In this document: piece after piece, positions 17,036 to 25,150 of the stretch
Layout of the letters: every line of letters begins with the position of its first letter
Position numbering within the stretch: position 1 is the stretch's first letter
Origin: Candidatus Woesearchaeota archaeon
GTDB taxonomy: Archaea; Nanobdellota; Nanobdellia; Woesearchaeales; JAHWHD01
NCBI GenBank assembly: GCA_019323515.1
Contig: JAHWHG010000008.1
Location: 1 to 64,000, forward strand
DNA length: 64,000 bases
Direction: 5' to 3'
Translations under genes and position numbers: made by a program
Notes under the pieces: generated by a model
Database searches by the model: none
What the model saw: the letters and a program-made list of their open reading frames with translations, nothing else
Told to the model about the DNA's origin: nothing

Positions 17036-17437
17036 TTATCTTTTAAACACATAATCCTCAAACACTTTCATAGTTGCAGGCCAAACATTCATACTTAAGA
17101 TTTTCTTTCTTGTAAAATAATTAGCATCGGCAAGTTCAGAACGATCATATGTAATATCATAAGATTTAACTTTACAAATATACCAATATGTAATCTGATC
17201 CTTAACATCTCCCTCAGTCTCTGCAATCTTTTGACAAGATATTACCTCTAAATTAACTTCTTCATTAATTTCTCTTGAGAGAGCTTCTTCAATATCTTCA
17301 TCTGCTTCAACATGACCTCCAGGAGGATAGTAGAAACCAGTATACTCTCCAAATTTCTTTTTGGATGAAACTAACAAATATTCCTTTTCACCTGCCTCAT
17401 TTTTCCTTGAAATAATCCCTACTGCTACTTTCTTCAT
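17036..17437 (-). CDS. NUDIX hydrolase
   Basis: 133 aa. A complete Nudix box GX5EX7REUXEEXGU-like is present: GGHVEADEDIEEALSREINEEV. The family hydrolyses nucleoside diphosphates linked to another moiety; the substrate is unreadable. It lies inside the 1-kb islet between the duplicated tRNA ends, on the same strand as the nuclease. A second NUDIX gene is at 35204-35584, but the two are only distantly similar. Confidence 0.88.
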   Translation of the reverse strand: MKKVAVGIISRKNEAGEKEYLLVSSKKKFGEYTGFYYPPGGHVEADEDIEEALSREINEEVNLEVISCQKIAETEGDVKDQITYWYICKVKSYDITYDRSELADANYFTRKKILSMNVWPATMKVFEDYVFKR

Positions 17438-17480
17438 ATGAGACCAAGATTTAGGAGGAGTTTATAAAGATAACCTAGAA

Positions 17481-17495
17481 CGCGCGGGGCTACTT
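17481..17495. repeat. Direct repeat of the tRNA-Gln 3' end, copy 2
   Basis: Exact 15-bp copy of 16514-16528, about 967 nt downstream, in a short AT-rich spacer. Possible attachment-site remnant marking the right end of a small integrated islet. Confidence 0.6.
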
Positions 17496-17526
17496 TTATT
17501 TTTCATTATATCTAGATATACAGAAT

Positions 17527-17778
17527 TCAAAAAGCAAGAAAATAACCTAAACCAAAACAGAATACAGAAGCTATTGCCCATGGAATTGCTGGTCTCCAAG
17601 CTCCTTCTCTCTTCATATCTTCAGTGCATAGATGATCTAAGAATTGATAAGCATAGACTGCGCCGCATAGAAGCATTAACCAACCGAAAGCTACCTTAAA
17701 CCCAAAGTCGCGCACAAGTATTGCCCATGCTTTAAATGCTGCCATAATATGTATTAAGGAAATAAGTTTTATAAACAT
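17527..17778 (-). CDS. Small membrane protein, 83 aa
   Basis: Two hydrophobic spans are visible: FKVAFGWLMLLCGAVYAYQFLD and the C-terminal AIPWAIASVFCFGLGYFLAF. The start may instead be the internal ATG at 17745 (MAAFKAWAILVRDFGF), because the first 11 residues look like leader. Function unknown. Confidence 0.55.
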   Translation of the reverse strand: MFIKLISLIHIMAAFKAWAILVRDFGFKVAFGWLMLLCGAVYAYQFLDHLCTEDMKREGAWRPAIPWAIASVFCFGLGYFLAF

Positions 17779-17865
17779 TTATTTGAAATGTCTGAAAATA
17801 TTTCGAGAAGATTGTCGCAATTCATCAAATAAGAAGTGAAAAGATTTATATTGTTTAATAGTTAA

Positions 17866-18351
17866 ATGGTAACCATGAAAGCTATTTTTGATGAACTTGA
17901 GCATGTGAAGGTTGACCAAATCAGGAAGACTAATCTTTTGGATACTTGCTTTATTATCTATGCACTTACACATCCTAAAGAGCTGAGAGATATAAAGAGA
18001 TTGAAGTCAGTAGCTATCACTTCATTTAATGTTGAAGAGATATTGCATCTCAGGCACAAGCTTAAGACTGGTGACAAGCACATACTAAAGCGCTTGATCA
18101 AGGAAGTTGACTTTAAAGTTATTGACATTGATGTGCATCCTGGTGAAAGAGTGAAAGAAAGAGAATTTGTTGAATCATATGATAGTGAGTTATTGAAGCA
18201 TATTGCTGATCCTAGTGATGCAATACTGGCAGCTGTTGCTCTTAGGACGCATTCTAAGCTTTATACAAGGGACAAACATCACCTGTTTACAACAGGACTA
18301 AAGAATTACTTAGCTGGTTATTATGTTAAGGTATTGAATATCATAAAGTAG
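17866..18351 (+). CDS. PIN-domain protein
   Basis: 161 aa. PIN-fold acidic residues are in place: LLDTCFIIYAL (first Asp), FNVEEILHL (Glu), ADPSDAILAAVAL (Asp) and LYTRDKHHL (last Asp). This predicts a Mg-dependent single-strand ribonuclease of the VapC type or an RNA-processing PIN protein. No antitoxin gene is adjacent, so a toxin role is not supported. A TATA-like GATTTATATT lies about 25 nt before the ATG at 17866, which suggests a leaderless transcript; an alternative ATG is at 17875. Confidence 0.8.
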   Translation: MVTMKAIFDELEHVKVDQIRKTNLLDTCFIIYALTHPKELRDIKRLKSVAITSFNVEEILHLRHKLKTGDKHILKRLIKEVDFKVIDIDVHPGERVKEREFVESYDSELLKHIADPSDAILAAVALRTHSKLYTRDKHHLFTTGLKNYLAGYYVKVLNIIK

Positions 18352-18394
18352 AAATCTTTATAAATAGCCAGTTTTTCAAGCATTATATCAAGAG

Positions 18395-18518
18395 ATAGAC
18401 TGGTTACGGCTCGTCTATGCTGGAGAGTTAAAACACTAATTCTCCAAATATTTGAATTTGCCTATGATTGGCAATATCCGAAATTTACGAAGTGAATTTC
18501 GAGAACTCGACGGAGGAG
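18395..18518 (+). promoter_or_regulatory. Structured 5' leader of rpsO
   Basis: Four consecutive hairpins precede the ribosomal protein gene: ATAGAC/GTCTAT (18395-18418), GGAGAGTTA/TAATTCTCC (18422-18445), TTGCC/GGCAA (18458-18474) and CGAAATT/AATTTCG (18479-18501). They are followed by a strong ribosome site GGAGGAG (18512-18518). Most genes here are leaderless, so a long structured leader is exceptional. It suggests feedback control by S15, as known for bacterial rpsO, although the structure is not the bacterial one. Confidence 0.55.
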
Positions 18519-18525
18519 AGTTGAT

Positions 18526-18981
18526 ATGGCAAGAATGCATTCAAGGGATAAAGGAAAGAGCGGTCCAAAAAAACCTAGTAAAAAAGTAGTACCTTCATGG
18601 ACAAGGTATAAGAAGAAAGAAGTTGAACTTTTGATAATAAAGCTTGCAAAAGAAGAGAAAAGTCCTTCTGAGATTGGTTTGATACTACGGGATACTTATG
18701 GTGTTCCAGATGTAAGGACAGCTTTAGGCAGGAAGATAACCAAGATTCTTGAAGAAAAGAAACTGCTGAAAGAGATTCCTGAAGATCTAATGAATCTCAT
18801 GAAGAAAGCGATTTCTGTAAAGAAACATCTTGAACGAAATAACAAGGATATGACAGCTAAACGCGGTCAGCAATTGACAGAGAGTAAAATCAACAGGCTT
18901 ATCAAGTACTATAAACGTACAGGAAAGATAGCTAAAGACTGGAAGTATGAACCTGACAGGTTAAGGTTGTACATAGAATAG
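18526..18981 (+). CDS. rpsO: Small-subunit ribosomal protein uS15
   Basis: 151 aa, the archaeal/eukaryotic S15 with its N-terminal extension (MARMHSRDKGKSGPKKP). The conserved core includes PSEIGLILRDTYGVPDV, then KHLERNNKDMTAKRGQQLTESKI, with RLIKYYKRTGKI. It binds 16S rRNA in the platform of the 30S subunit. The start at 18526 is set by the GGAGGAG ribosome site 7 nt upstream. Confidence 0.95.
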   Translation: MARMHSRDKGKSGPKKPSKKVVPSWTRYKKKEVELLIIKLAKEEKSPSEIGLILRDTYGVPDVRTALGRKITKILEEKKLLKEIPEDLMNLMKKAISVKKHLERNNKDMTAKRGQQLTESKINRLIKYYKRTGKIAKDWKYEPDRLRLYIE

Positions 18982-18987
18982 ATATTT

Positions 18988-19005
18988 CCTTTTTTTTATC
19001 TTTTT
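18988..19005 (+). terminator. T-rich terminator after rpsO
   Basis: Runs of T (eight or more, then five) directly follow the rpsO stop, as is typical for archaeal termination. Confidence 0.55.
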
Positions 19006-19123
19006 AGTTATTATTTTTAGGAAAAATTTGATTTCTTTTTTGTTTTAAAATATTACTTAAGTAATCATTAGTAGTTTTTATAAAACTTATTGACCTTCTT
19101 AGAGTTATTCGGAGGGGATATTC

Positions 19124-20080
19124 ATGACTGTAATAAGTGATATGCTGTTTAATGCTAACGAAGGTGCAATGGTTGCAGATGAGCAATCAACAGGTGCAAG
19201 AAAAAGTGAACTTGCCACCAAAATCCATGTACTTTCAAATGATAATGAGAAAACGCCAGTTCTAACTGTTATTGGTGGTACTGGGTTAAGTGATTTTCTT
19301 TATGAGATAAGTCAAGAGTATAGAAGGATTTTTGAACTAAACAAAGCTAAGGTTGAGAGTGGTGTACAGATGGCAGAGCTGCTTGCTTCTGTTATGGCTG
19401 ATGTAAAAAGGAAGTACCTTAATGGATATCTTAAGAATAAGTATGGGGTTGAGGAAGCTGATATACATAGAGGGTTTAAGGTCAATGATAGAGGAGATAA
19501 AGAACCAATTGGTCAGTTCTTGACAGAGCAATATATGCAAATCGTCAACTCAAATGGGCTTGAGATCAATCAGAACAGGTTCTTGATACTGACATCTGAT
19601 AAAGATGGTGTTAACCTCTATTCAACTGATACACAATCATTGTCAAATGCTGTGCCAAGCTCACAACCATATGCATCTGCAGGCTCTGGAAGTGACATGG
19701 CTGATGAAGCATTGTATGAATTCTTTGAAAAGGTTCCAAGAGAGAGCAGGAGAGATATAAATCCTGTTGACGGGATAAGTGCTCTGCTTTATGCAACTGA
19801 GAGAGCTAGCAAGAGGAATGTAGGTGTAGGAGGCACGCCTATGATTGCAGTTGTCAAAGAAGGGAAAGTGATAATACCTAATGAAAGAAGTTCAAGGTTA
19901 GCCCTTGAGATTGTGAAAGGTACAAAGGCTGGTTATCTTTCAAAGGCATTTGAGAACGAATCATTAGCAGGATTAGTGTATGGTGATGCTGATTTCAATA
20001 AGATAGAGAAAGCAATGTGGGAAGAAGCAAAAAAGGATAAGGATAATCTTAGTCTTTTATTAAGAGGGTATAAGGTTTAG
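19124..20080 (+). CDS. Proteasome/HslV-like Ntn-hydrolase
   Basis: 318 aa. The chain begins Met-Thr, so removal of Met would expose Thr1 as in HslV. GAMVADEQSTG carries the Asp corresponding to proteasomal D17, and ATKIHVL the Lys corresponding to K33. VIGGTGLSDFLYEI resembles the sGLaaD segment, and ASAGSGSDMADEAL matches the GSGs-A-L helix start of beta subunits. The length exceeds HslV (about 175) and archaeal beta subunits (about 210) because of inserts near 75-130 and a C-terminal tail. Probably a divergent self-compartmentalising peptidase. No ATPase partner is adjacent. A GGAGGGG ribosome site precedes the start. Confidence 0.6.
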   Translation: MTVISDMLFNANEGAMVADEQSTGARKSELATKIHVLSNDNEKTPVLTVIGGTGLSDFLYEISQEYRRIFELNKAKVESGVQMAELLASVMADVKRKYLNGYLKNKYGVEEADIHRGFKVNDRGDKEPIGQFLTEQYMQIVNSNGLEINQNRFLILTSDKDGVNLYSTDTQSLSNAVPSSQPYASAGSGSDMADEALYEFFEKVPRESRRDINPVDGISALLYATERASKRNVGVGGTPMIAVVKEGKVIIPNERSSRLALEIVKGTKAGYLSKAFENESLAGLVYGDADFNKIEKAMWEEAKKDKDNLSLLLRGYKV

Positions 20081-20093
20081 AAGATATGTTTAC

Positions 20094-20115
20094 TCTAAAA
20101 CTGCTTTAATCCTTC
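20094..20115 (-). repeat. Duplicated alaS 3' tail fragment
   Basis: On the minus strand this encodes VGRIKAVLE-stop and mirrors the alaS terminus (RRIKAVLE-stop, 20172-20197) with three base differences over 22 nt. An in-frame stop lies just before it, so it is only a fragment. Possibly a relic of duplication or of exchange of the alaS end. Confidence 0.5.
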
Positions 20116-20171
20116 CGACCTTTTAGAAAAAGCTCGAGCAAAACATGTGCGACATTCCTTCGGAAGTCCCA

Positions 20172-21941
20172 CTATTCTAAAACAGCCTTTATCCTTCTTA
20201 CACCAGCAGCAACACTTTCTTCTTTTTTTATCTTGAACTTACCAAGTTCTTTTGTGTTCTTTACATGAGGGCCCATGCAGATTTCTTTTGAATAATCACC
20301 AACAGAATAGACCCAGACTTTGTCTGGATATTTTGTTCCAAACTCTGCCTGTGCACCTGACTTAAGCGCTTCCTTAAGAGGCATCTCTTTTTTTGTAATG
20401 TCAAGACCTAGTTGAATGACGCGATTGACTTCATCTTCAACTTTCTTTTTCTCTTCATCAGTGAGCTTCCTGTCAAAGTTAAAGTCAAAACGCAATCGTT
20501 CAGGAGTTATGTTACTTCCTTTCTGTTTGATTTCTTTAGAAAGCACTTTCCTAAGAGCTTCATTAAGAAGATGTGTAGCTGTGTGAAGCTTTGAGGTTAT
20601 TTCTGTAGCCTCTGAAAGACCGCCCTTGAAGCGTTTCTCTGCGCCTTTTCTTGACAGGTCTTGGTGTTGCTTGTATTCTTTATTAAAGCCCTTCTCATCA
20701 ACCTTGATGCCTTTCTCAAAAGCAAGCTCCCTTACAATCTCAAAGGGGAAGCCATAACTCTGGAAAAGCAGGAAAGCATTCTTGCCAGAGATGTCGCCTT
20801 TTGCAGCTAGCTTCTCAAATTCACGCAGACCTTTCTCTAATGTCTTTCTAAACTTCTCCTCTTCCTTTAGAAGCTCGTCCATTATGATTTTCTGTTTCTG
20901 TTTTAGTTCAGGGTAGTCGTCCTTGTACATATCTATTACAATCTTTGCAAGCGGTCTGCATAGGTCGCCTTCAATGCCTAGAAGTTTTCCATGGCGAATA
21001 GAACGTCTAAGGAATCTTCTTAGGATATAGCCTTGATCAACATTTGAAGGGACAATGCCGCGTTCATCTCCAAGCATAAATGCAGATGCACGCATATGGT
21101 CAACTATTATCCTTACAGAACGTTGCTGTTCATGTGTAAAATTATCAACATCTGCAAGTTTCTTCACTTCATCAATCAATGGTGTAAAGATAGGAGTGTC
21201 ATATGCGGTTTCCTTGCCAAGCATCATTGCGATTGTTCTTTCAACACCCATACCAGTATCAACATTTCGCTGTTTTAATTTTTCATATTTTCCAGAGGCT
21301 GTCTTATTATATTCCAAAAATACATCGTTCCAGATTTCAAAGTATTTGCCACAGCTGCATCCTGGCCTGCATTCTGGATTGCATTTATTTTTGCCAGTGT
21401 CTATGAACATTTCAGTATCAGGACCGCAAGGGCCAGTTGCACCAGCAGGTCCCCACCAGTTATCTGATTTCGGAAGAAAGAAGATACGTTCCTTTGGAAT
21501 ACCCAAAGACATCCAGATTTCTGCAGATTCATTGTCACGAGGCGCATCATCATCGCCTCCAAAGCATGTAACATATAGATTTTCAGGATCAAAACCAAGC
21601 TCTTTTGTTAAAAATTCGTAACTCCATTCAATTGCCTCTTTCTTAAAGTAATCTCCTAAGCTCCAGTTTCCAAGCATCTCAAAGAATGTAAGGTGCGAAG
21701 GGTCGCCAACATTATCAATATCTACTGTTCTTATACATTTCTGGAAGTTCACTAGACGTTTACCCATTGGGTGAAGCTGGCCCATCAAAAAAGGGACAAG
21801 TGGATGCATGCCTGCTGTGGTGAAGAGTACAGTTGGGTCATGCTCAGGTATAAGCGAAGCTGACTTGATAACAGCATGTCCCTTCTTTTTAAAGAAGTCT
21901 AGATAACGCTTTTTCAGCTCCTTAGGAGTGATTTGTTTCAT
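20172..21941 (-). CDS. alaS: Alanyl-tRNA synthetase lacking the C-Ala domain
   Basis: 589 aa. The catalytic core (1-240) includes the class II motifs (VLFTTAGMHPLVPFL, FFEMLGNWSLGDYF, TGMGVERTIAMM). The tRNA-recognition helical domain spans about 250-430. The editing domain keeps HTATH (HXXXH) and CMGPHV, whose Cys and His complete the zinc site. Bacterial and archaeal AlaRS usually run to about 875-915 aa; here the protein ends right after the editing domain, so the DHHA1/C-Ala region is absent. Short AlaRS forms are known in reduced genomes. A relic of the tail sequence lies 57-78 nt downstream. Confidence 0.93.
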   Translation of the reverse strand: MKQITPKELKKRYLDFFKKKGHAVIKSASLIPEHDPTVLFTTAGMHPLVPFLMGQLHPMGKRLVNFQKCIRTVDIDNVGDPSHLTFFEMLGNWSLGDYFKKEAIEWSYEFLTKELGFDPENLYVTCFGGDDDAPRDNESAEIWMSLGIPKERIFFLPKSDNWWGPAGATGPCGPDTEMFIDTGKNKCNPECRPGCSCGKYFEIWNDVFLEYNKTASGKYEKLKQRNVDTGMGVERTIAMMLGKETAYDTPIFTPLIDEVKKLADVDNFTHEQQRSVRIIVDHMRASAFMLGDERGIVPSNVDQGYILRRFLRRSIRHGKLLGIEGDLCRPLAKIVIDMYKDDYPELKQKQKIIMDELLKEEEKFRKTLEKGLREFEKLAAKGDISGKNAFLLFQSYGFPFEIVRELAFEKGIKVDEKGFNKEYKQHQDLSRKGAEKRFKGGLSEATEITSKLHTATHLLNEALRKVLSKEIKQKGSNITPERLRFDFNFDRKLTDEEKKKVEDEVNRVIQLGLDITKKEMPLKEALKSGAQAEFGTKYPDKVWVYSVGDYSKEICMGPHVKNTKELGKFKIKKEESVAAGVRRIKAVLE

Positions 21942-22048
21942 AGGAATAGCTGGCTTTTGGTTGTTTATAAACTTTTTGGAGAGACATAAAGAGATGTATA
22001 TACTATATTTGCACTAAGTTTTTAAATAGTTACTATTGTGCAGTAGAT

Positions 22049-23053
22049 ATGGCGAATCTAGAGGTTATTCTAAAGAGATTGCCAGAGCAATTTCCAGAGA
22101 AACAAACAACTATAAAGAAGCAAATCTCTTTTCATGGTAAAGGGATGTTCACAGGCAATAGAGTGAATGTGAGTTTCTTGCCTGCTGAAGTAGGTACAGG
22201 CATAATATTTGAAAGGGTTGACCTTGGTAAAGAGATGAAAGCTGATCTTGATAATGTTATAAATGACGTTTCTGCAATATTCATTGGTGAGGATACTCCG
22301 ATGTATAAAAAGATCAGAAGCATGTATGAAAAACATAATTTCAGGCTTCCGACCTACAAAGAACTTTATTGCTTTGGTCTTGAAAGGCTTTCACACATGT
22401 TTGGTGTGAAGAAGATGAAGGTCATGTGTGTTGAGCACATATTAGGCACCATATATGCGCTTGGGATTGATAATATAAGGATAAAGCTTGACAGGGCTGA
22501 GCTTCCGATATTCAAGAATGGAGCTGCCTGGACATATCTACATTTTCTTGCAAAAGCAGGGATTGTTGAGCAGGATAAAGAGAAGAAGAAGCTTAAGATT
22601 AAGGACGAATTCTCATTCCATGGTTCAAAGGATGAAATACTCTCTTTTTGTCCAGGAGAGGAGTCAATTGATTATCATGTGGTTTTTCCAAAACCGATAG
22701 GTATGCAGCATTATCACTTTGACTTAAGCCCTCATAACTTTGTAAAGGAGATTTGTCAGGCAAGGAGTTTTGTTGAACTGAATATTAGGACAAGACTAAT
22801 GCACATAGCTTATCCGCATCTTGCAATAAATGGTAAGAATACATTATACTATAAAGATGAAGAGTACTTGGATGAACCAAGATACAGAGGGTATTTTGGA
22901 GAGGAACCTGTAAGGCACAAGGTCCTGGATTTTCTTGGTGCAGAGGCATTATTAGGCAAGAGATTGATTGGAGAATGTTATGTTTATAAAAGTGGACATC
23001 ATTGGGATGTTGCTGCGCTTAAAGGGTTAAGAAATTATTATATGAAAAAATAG
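22049..23053 (+). CDS. lpxC: LpxC-family deacetylase homologue
   Basis: 334 aa. The match covers both LpxC domains: ISFHGKGMFTGNRVNVSFLPA at the start, CVEHILGTIYALGIDN, CQARSFV, PVRHKVLDFLGAEALLGKRLIG, and YKSGHHWD. Predicted zinc ligands are His130, His290 and Asp294. The catalytic Glu129 and His317 are present, so it should be active. A 35-residue insert sits before VEH (about 85-120), and the usual PIMDGS loop is changed to PIFKNGAA. In bacteria this enzyme deacetylates UDP-3-acyl-GlcNAc as the committed step of lipid A. No other Lpx gene is nearby, so the substrate may be a different N-acetyl sugar. Confidence 0.85.
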   Translation: MANLEVILKRLPEQFPEKQTTIKKQISFHGKGMFTGNRVNVSFLPAEVGTGIIFERVDLGKEMKADLDNVINDVSAIFIGEDTPMYKKIRSMYEKHNFRLPTYKELYCFGLERLSHMFGVKKMKVMCVEHILGTIYALGIDNIRIKLDRAELPIFKNGAAWTYLHFLAKAGIVEQDKEKKKLKIKDEFSFHGSKDEILSFCPGEESIDYHVVFPKPIGMQHYHFDLSPHNFVKEICQARSFVELNIRTRLMHIAYPHLAINGKNTLYYKDEEYLDEPRYRGYFGEEPVRHKVLDFLGAEALLGKRLIGECYVYKSGHHWDVAALKGLRNYYMKK

Positions 23054-23086
23054 AATAAACAAGAATTACAGGTAATTATTGAATAA

Positions 23087-24982
23087 TCATACATCAAGCT
23101 CGCGTACTTCTTTAGCATGCTTTTCAATGAACTCCCTTCTTGGAGCTACCTGATCGCCCATAAGGATTGTAAAGATTTGGTCAGCTTCAACAGCATCTTC
23201 AACAGTCACCTGCTTTAATGTTCTCTGTTCAGGGTCCATTGTAGTTTCCCATAGCTGTTTAGGGTTCATCTCTCCAAGGCCTTTGTAACGTTGTAAAGTG
23301 ATCCCATCTTTTCCTATCTCTTGAAAGACTTTTTCCTTTTCAGCGTCGTCATAAGCATAGAACTGTTGTTTGCCTTTCTTTATCAAGTAAAGAGGAGGCA
23401 TTGCAATGTACAAGTAACCTTTTTCGATTATAGATTCCATGTAACGATAGAAGAATGTGAGTAATAGTGTAGTGATGTGGTTGCCGTCAGTGTCAGCGTC
23501 AGTCATTATTATTATCTTATGATACCTTAGTTTGGATATGTCAAATTCGTTGCTGATTCCTGCGCCTAAAGCTGAAATCATGGTGATAATCTCTTCACTT
23601 TCCATCATCTTGTTTATACGCGCTTTCTCTACATTAAGGATCTTACCTCTAAGTGGAAGAATTGCCTGGAATTTTCTGTCACGGCCTTGCTTTGCTGAAC
23701 CTCCAGCTGAGTCACCCTCTACAATAAAGAGTTCGCATTTGCTAGGATCACGTTCCTGGCAGTCTGCTAGTTTTCCTGGAAGCGAACCTGAATCAAGTGC
23801 AGACTTTCTCCTAGTCAGTTCACGAGCTTTTCTTGCAGCTTCACGTGCACGAGCAGCGTTAAGGCATTTCATGATTATAGTTCGTGCAATTCCTGGATTT
23901 TCTTCAAGGTATGCAGAAAGTCCGTCACTGATTATTGAATCAACAATGCCCTTAATTTCTGAATTACCTAGCTTGGTCTTTGTCTGGCCTTCGAATTGGG
24001 GATTAGGAATCTTGACACTTATGACAGCTGTCAAACCTTCCCTGCAATCATCACCGGATAGTTTTGTATTGGTCTTATCAAGGTTATTCTTTACAATATA
24101 ATTATTTATAACGCGAGTGAGCGCTGTCTTAAAACCAATAAGGTGTGTCCCACCTTCATGCGTGTTTATGTTGTTTGCAAATGAGAAAACATTTTCTTTA
24201 TACCCATCATTATATTGCATCGCAATTTCAAGGTATGTGGTGTTCTTTTCCTTTTGGAAAAAAATAGGCTGATGGAGTGTATTCTTGTTCTTGTTCAGGT
24301 GCTCGACAAATGAAACAATTCCGCCTTCGTACTTGAAGATGTTCTCTTTAGCAGTTCTTTCATCCTTGATAGAAATCTCGAGTCCCTTATTCAGAAAAGC
24401 AAGTTCTCTTAACCTTGAGACCAAAGTGTCATAATGGAATTCTATAGATTCAAATATTTGATCATCAGGGATAAATGTTATTCTTGTACCAGTATCCTGC
24501 GTGTCTACAATTTCTTGAAGCTCTGTGATTTTCTTTCCTCTCTCAAATTCCATAGAATAAACCCTTCCATCTCGCATTACCTCAGCTTTCAGATATTTTG
24601 AGAGTGCATTTGTACATGATACCCCAACACCGTGGAGACCTCCTGAAACTTTGTAGGCAGAGTTCTCAAACTTTCCTCCTGCATGTAGCATTGTGAGAAC
24701 TATTTCTACTGCGGGTTTGTTGTACTTTGGATGCATATCAACAGGTATGCCTCGGCCATTGTCTTCAACACTCAAACTGCCATCTGTGTGAATAATGACA
24801 TCTATCCTTGTACAGAAACCAGCAAGTGCTTCATCAATGCTATTGTCAACTACCTCATACACAATATGATGCAAGCCTCGCACTCCAGTGCTGCCTATGT
24901 ACATGGCTGGTCTTTTCCTGACAGCCTCAAGGCCTGCCAAAACTTGGATTTTTTCTGCTTTATATGTTTCCATGATTATCAC
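23087..24982 (-). CDS. gyrB: DNA gyrase subunit B
   Basis: 631 aa, standard bacterial-type length without the E. coli insertion. The GHKL ATPase motifs EVVDNSIDEA, DNGRGIPVD and GGLHGVGVSCTNALS come first, followed by the transducer and TOPRIM domain with EGDSAGGSA and DADTDGNHI (usually DADVDGxHI) and the C-terminal QRYKGLGEMNP. It works with GyrA to introduce negative supercoils; gyrA is not in this window. The start may be the ATG at 24973 (METYKAEKIQ), which fits the family better. Archaeal gyrase genes are generally regarded as acquired from bacteria. Confidence 0.95.
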   Translation of the reverse strand: MIIMETYKAEKIQVLAGLEAVRKRPAMYIGSTGVRGLHHIVYEVVDNSIDEALAGFCTRIDVIIHTDGSLSVEDNGRGIPVDMHPKYNKPAVEIVLTMLHAGGKFENSAYKVSGGLHGVGVSCTNALSKYLKAEVMRDGRVYSMEFERGKKITELQEIVDTQDTGTRITFIPDDQIFESIEFHYDTLVSRLRELAFLNKGLEISIKDERTAKENIFKYEGGIVSFVEHLNKNKNTLHQPIFFQKEKNTTYLEIAMQYNDGYKENVFSFANNINTHEGGTHLIGFKTALTRVINNYIVKNNLDKTNTKLSGDDCREGLTAVISVKIPNPQFEGQTKTKLGNSEIKGIVDSIISDGLSAYLEENPGIARTIIMKCLNAARAREAARKARELTRRKSALDSGSLPGKLADCQERDPSKCELFIVEGDSAGGSAKQGRDRKFQAILPLRGKILNVEKARINKMMESEEIITMISALGAGISNEFDISKLRYHKIIIMTDADTDGNHITTLLLTFFYRYMESIIEKGYLYIAMPPLYLIKKGKQQFYAYDDAEKEKVFQEIGKDGITLQRYKGLGEMNPKQLWETTMDPEQRTLKQVTVEDAVEADQIFTILMGDQVAPRREFIEKHAKEVRELDV

Positions 24983-25074
24983 TAAAACCAGTTAAGATTT
25001 AGTAAAAATTTAGGTTGATTTTACTGAATTTACTATAAAAACTAAATATGCGGTCATTTATAAATGTTTCTGTA

Positions 25075-25112
25075 GAATTCGAGGGTTATAGGCTCTGTAG
25101 TGGCAGAATTCG
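25075..25112. repeat. Dispersed intergenic motif, copy
   Basis: GAATTCGAGGGTTATAGG and CTCTGTAGTGGCAGAATTCG, bounded by GAATTCG at both ends; compare 45361-45400 and 51421-51450. Lies in the gyrB promoter-side spacer. Confidence 0.35.
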
Positions 25113-25150
25113 AAAATTGAGGTGAAAAATGATTGGATATCGATTTTTGA

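Noticed and set aside
17866..18351. Toxin-antitoxin locus around the PIN gene
   Set aside because: No small antitoxin-like ORF precedes or overlaps the PIN gene; the flanks are a membrane protein on the other strand and rpsO.
23087..24982. Possible bacterial contamination signalled by gyrB, dnaK, lysS and lpxC
   Set aside because: They alternate with archaeal genes over the whole window with the same AT-rich style and TATA boxes, so a chimeric contig is unlikely, though not excluded.
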